Shown: in pieces, positions 5,432 through 6,929 of the stretch
Layout: every line of letters starts with the position of its first letter
How positions within the stretch are numbered: position 1 is the stretch's first letter
Assembly: GCA_002396885.1 (NCBI GenBank)
Contig: DGXY01000117.1
Coordinates: 3,287-10,215, forward strand
Length of the DNA: 6,929 nucleotides
DNA from: Akkermansiaceae bacterium UBA5020
Lineage (GTDB): Bacteria; Verrucomicrobiota; Verrucomicrobiia; Verrucomicrobiales; DEV007
Direction of reading: 5' to 3'
The notes under the pieces: model-generated
What the model was told of the DNA's origin: nothing
Seen by the model: the letters and a program-made list of their open reading frames with translations, nothing else
Databases searched by the model: none
Made by a program: the position numbers and the translations under genes

Positions 5432-5453
5432 TTCCACCCTTTTTCCATCCCTC

Positions 5454-6104
5454 ATGAATACCGACCTCATCGCCGATCTTTCCACCCTCTATTCCGCCGT
5501 CGTTGCCGATGTCCTCGACGCCCATGGGTATCCGAATCAGACCCTCTCGCCCGCGGTCCGCGCCCTGACCCCGACCCAACGGGTCGCAGGGCGTGTCTTC
5601 ACCCTGCGGGCCGAAATCGTCGATGCCGTGCCCGACCATCCCTATGCTCTCGAGATGGAGGCGATCGATGCCGCGGAGAGGGGCGACGTCCTCGTCGTCG
5701 ATGCGAATCACGACACCTCTTGCGCCTTCTGGGGCGAACTGCTCAGCACCGCCTGCCTCGCGAAGGGCGTCCGCGGCATCGTCATGACCGGCTGCACCCG
5801 CGATCTCTGGGCCCTCAATCAACTCGATTTTCCCGTCTTCGGGATCGGTTGTTCGCCCGCCGACAGCAAGGGTCGGCTCGACGTCGTCGCCATCCGCGAG
5901 ACCATCCTCCTCGACCGGGTTCTCGTGAAACAGGGCGATTATGTGCTCGGTGATTGCGACGGAGTCGTCATCATTCCCCAGGACATCGCCGCCCACGTCA
6001 TTGCCGCGGCCAAAGAGAAAGTCTCGGGCGAAAACACCGTCCGGGACGAACTCGCCGCCGGCGTGCCAGTGTCCGAGGTCTTCCGAAAGCACGGAATTCT
6101 CTAA
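5454..6104 (+). CDS. RraA family / 4-hydroxy-4-methyl-2-oxoglutarate aldolase-like protein
   Basis: The 216-residue protein has the RraA/HMG-aldolase fold signature: GELLSTACLAKGVRGIV starting at 94, TRD at 115-117, and GDCDGVVIIP at 166-175. Glu95 and Arg116-Asp117 keep the spacing of the acidic-X20-Arg-Asp motif of class II (divalent-metal) HMG/CHA aldolases, which split or decarboxylate 4-carboxy-2-keto acids to give pyruvate. RraA proper, the RNase E inhibitor, is about 160 residues and is less likely given this length and the catalytic residues. The gene starts 22 bases after the DHDPS-family stop, so the two are probably one operon and may act in successive steps of one route. There is no Shine-Dalgarno site; 18 of the 20 bases before the ATG are pyrimidines. 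The exact substrate cannot be read. Confidence 0.9.
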   Translation: MNTDLIADLSTLYSAVVADVLDAHGYPNQTLSPAVRALTPTQRVAGRVFTLRAEIVDAVPDHPYALEMEAIDAAERGDVLVVDANHDTSCAFWGELLSTACLAKGVRGIVMTGCTRDLWALNQLDFPVFGIGCSPADSKGRLDVVAIRETILLDRVLVKQGDYVLGDCDGVVIIPQDIAAHVIAAAKEKVSGENTVRDELAAGVPVSEVFRKHGIL

Positions 6105-6129
6105 AATCCGGCAGCACTCCCACCAAAAA

Positions 6130-6172
6130 GAAAGCCCCCGGCGCTGGCGGGTCGGGACTTGCAAGGGCTTTC
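6130..6172 (-). terminator. Stem with U-tract on the minus strand between the RraA-family and phosphodiesterase genes
   Basis: GAAAGCCC (6130-6137) and GGGCTTTC (6165-6172) are perfect eight-base inverted repeats around 27 bases. On the minus strand the second arm is followed at once by five U (6129-6125), as in an intrinsic terminator, although the loop is long. No minus-strand gene is present, so it could stop antisense transcription. On the plus strand it lies in the gap between two co-directional genes without a following U-tract, and might act as a processing or stability element. Confidence 0.35.
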
Positions 6173-6193
6173 AAGATCGGATAGGTAAGCGCC

Positions 6194-6929
6194 ATGTTCC
6201 GGTCTCTCGCCAGTTCCCTCATCACCCTCATCGCGATCCTGTTGGTTGCGTTCGTCATGCTCTTCCTCTGGAATGGCAGCGAGGGCATCCAATTCACGCG
6301 CGCCTCTTTCGAGGGAGACAAGAGCACGATTGCCGTCCTCGAGGAATATCGTCGCGCGCAGATGGCCGCGACCGAAGTCGCGATGAAGGAAGACGAAGGC
6401 AAGGAGAAGGAGGATATGACCGACGAACCCGCCGCCACCAGTTCCGGCGACGGACCGGCCGTGGTCGTCTGGATCAATATCCCTGGGTTCCGCGGAGATT
6501 ATCTCGAAAAGGCCGAAGCACCCTTCCTCAAAAAACTCGCCACCGACGGAGCCGCGACGAACAAAATGCGTCCCAGCTTCCCCTGTCTTACCTACCCCTC
6601 GCACACGACGATGGCGACCGGGGTGACCCCAGACAAACACGGCATCATCGCCGACCGCATCCGCACCGCCGCCGGCGAGATCGTGGACAAGCCGATGGAT
6701 CCCGCCCTTCTCCTCGCGGAACCGATCTGGACCACGGCGACCCGTCAAGGAATCAAGACGCTCGTCCACGACTGGCCGCTTTCGCAAAACCAAACCTCGG
6801 AGCACAAGGCCGCCTACTTCCTCACCAGCTACGATCCGGATTCGAAGGACGACGCGCGCCTCGCCAAGGCCCTCGAACAGTGGCGCGCCAGCGCCGGAGG
6901 AAGCGCTGCTCCGGCCGCTCCGGCCGCTC
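6194..6929 (+). CDS. Membrane-anchored NPP-type phosphodiesterase (alkaline phosphatase superfamily), N-terminal part
   Basis: Nucleotide pyrophosphatase/phosphodiesterases cleave phosphodiester or pyrophosphate bonds with two metals and a Thr nucleophile. The window holds 245 residues; the gene runs off the right edge. Residues 8-26 are a hydrophobic membrane segment, so this is probably an N-terminal signal anchor with the enzyme in the periplasm. A highly charged linker follows (about 40-85). The domain begins near 89 (VVVWINIPGFRGDYL) and continues through RPSFPCLTYPSHTTMATG (Thr133 aligns with the nucleophile), TPDKHGII (145-152) and EPIWTTATRQGIKT (176-189), all in the order of NPP/autotaxin proteins. 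The Asp of the DGFR metal motif appears to be Pro97, and the Asn after HGI is Asp154. At 233-245 an Ala/Pro/Gly-rich low-complexity stretch begins. The only start is the ATG at 6194: an in-frame TAG lies just upstream, with a weak AGG eight bases before the start. Confidence 0.88.
   Translation, partial: MFRSLASSLITLIAILLVAFVMLFLWNGSEGIQFTRASFEGDKSTIAVLEEYRRAQMAATEVAMKEDEGKEKEDMTDEPAATSSGDGPAVVVWINIPGFRGDYLEKAEAPFLKKLATDGAATNKMRPSFPCLTYPSHTTMATGVTPDKHGIIADRIRTAAGEIVDKPMDPALLLAEPIWTTATRQGIKTLVHDWPLSQNQTSEHKAAYFLTSYDPDSKDDARLAKALEQWRASAGGSAAPAAPAA

Noticed and set aside
5196..6164. Minus-strand open frame of 322 codons opposite the RraA-family gene and the end of the DHDPS-family gene.
   Set aside because: Both plus-strand genes carry recognisable motifs throughout. 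The minus frame has no family features and ends in an Arg-rich out-of-frame stretch.
6101..6805. Minus-strand open frame of 234 codons opposite the phosphodiesterase gene.
   Set aside because: The plus strand encodes an anchored NPP domain in good family order. The minus frame is Gly/Arg/Asp-rich with no motif and starts inside the opposite gene.

Overview
The window is GC-rich and almost fully coding. It carries two housekeeping translation/transcription genes, one tRNA, and a set of accessory metabolic and envelope genes. No mobile element, CRISPR array or phage gene was seen. Four of the six genes lack a purine-rich Shine-Dalgarno site and have pyrimidine-rich bases before the start codon. 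Together with the family mix (two-part YkuD protein, DHDPS-like plus RraA-like aldolases, membrane-anchored NPP-type phosphodiesterase) this suggests a Gram-negative bacterium of the Verrucomicrobiota/PVC type. That placement is inference at moderate to low confidence.

Region 1 (1-2294, minus strand): nusA (825-2150) followed by the first third of infB (1-710, running off the left edge). This is the core of the nusA-infB operon, but rimP is not upstream and no ylxR lies between the two genes. nusA is preceded by an untranslated leader with a strand-specific intrinsic terminator (stem and U-tract, 2189-2214) and two further stem-loops (2221-2240 and 2241-2289). I read this as a candidate attenuation leader for nusA, or a small structured RNA, and it is the most interesting item in the window.

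Region 2 (2368-3235, plus strand): a HAD-superfamily hydrolase of the REG-2/HDHD3 type whose motif I has Ala at the usual acid/base Asp position. A tRNA-Lys(UUU) gene follows. Its promoter has a perfect TATAAT, and the -35 element overlaps the hydrolase stop codon. A GC-rich hairpin at 3208-3235 separates the tRNA from the convergent gene that follows.

Region 3 (3237-4286, minus strand): a secreted L,D-transpeptidase (YkuD) with a signal peptide and an internal duplication. The first copy has the His/Cys catalytic motif and the second copy has lost it.

Region 4 (4388-6929, plus strand): a gene series read away from the transpeptidase. It holds a DHDPS/NAL-superfamily Schiff-base aldolase or lyase, an RraA/HMG-aldolase-family protein 22 bases downstream, and after an 89-base gap with a hairpin a membrane-anchored NPP-type phosphodiesterase cut by the right edge. 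The two aldolase-type genes probably serve one carbon-catabolic route whose substrate cannot be read from the sequence. The phosphodiesterase may be a separate unit.
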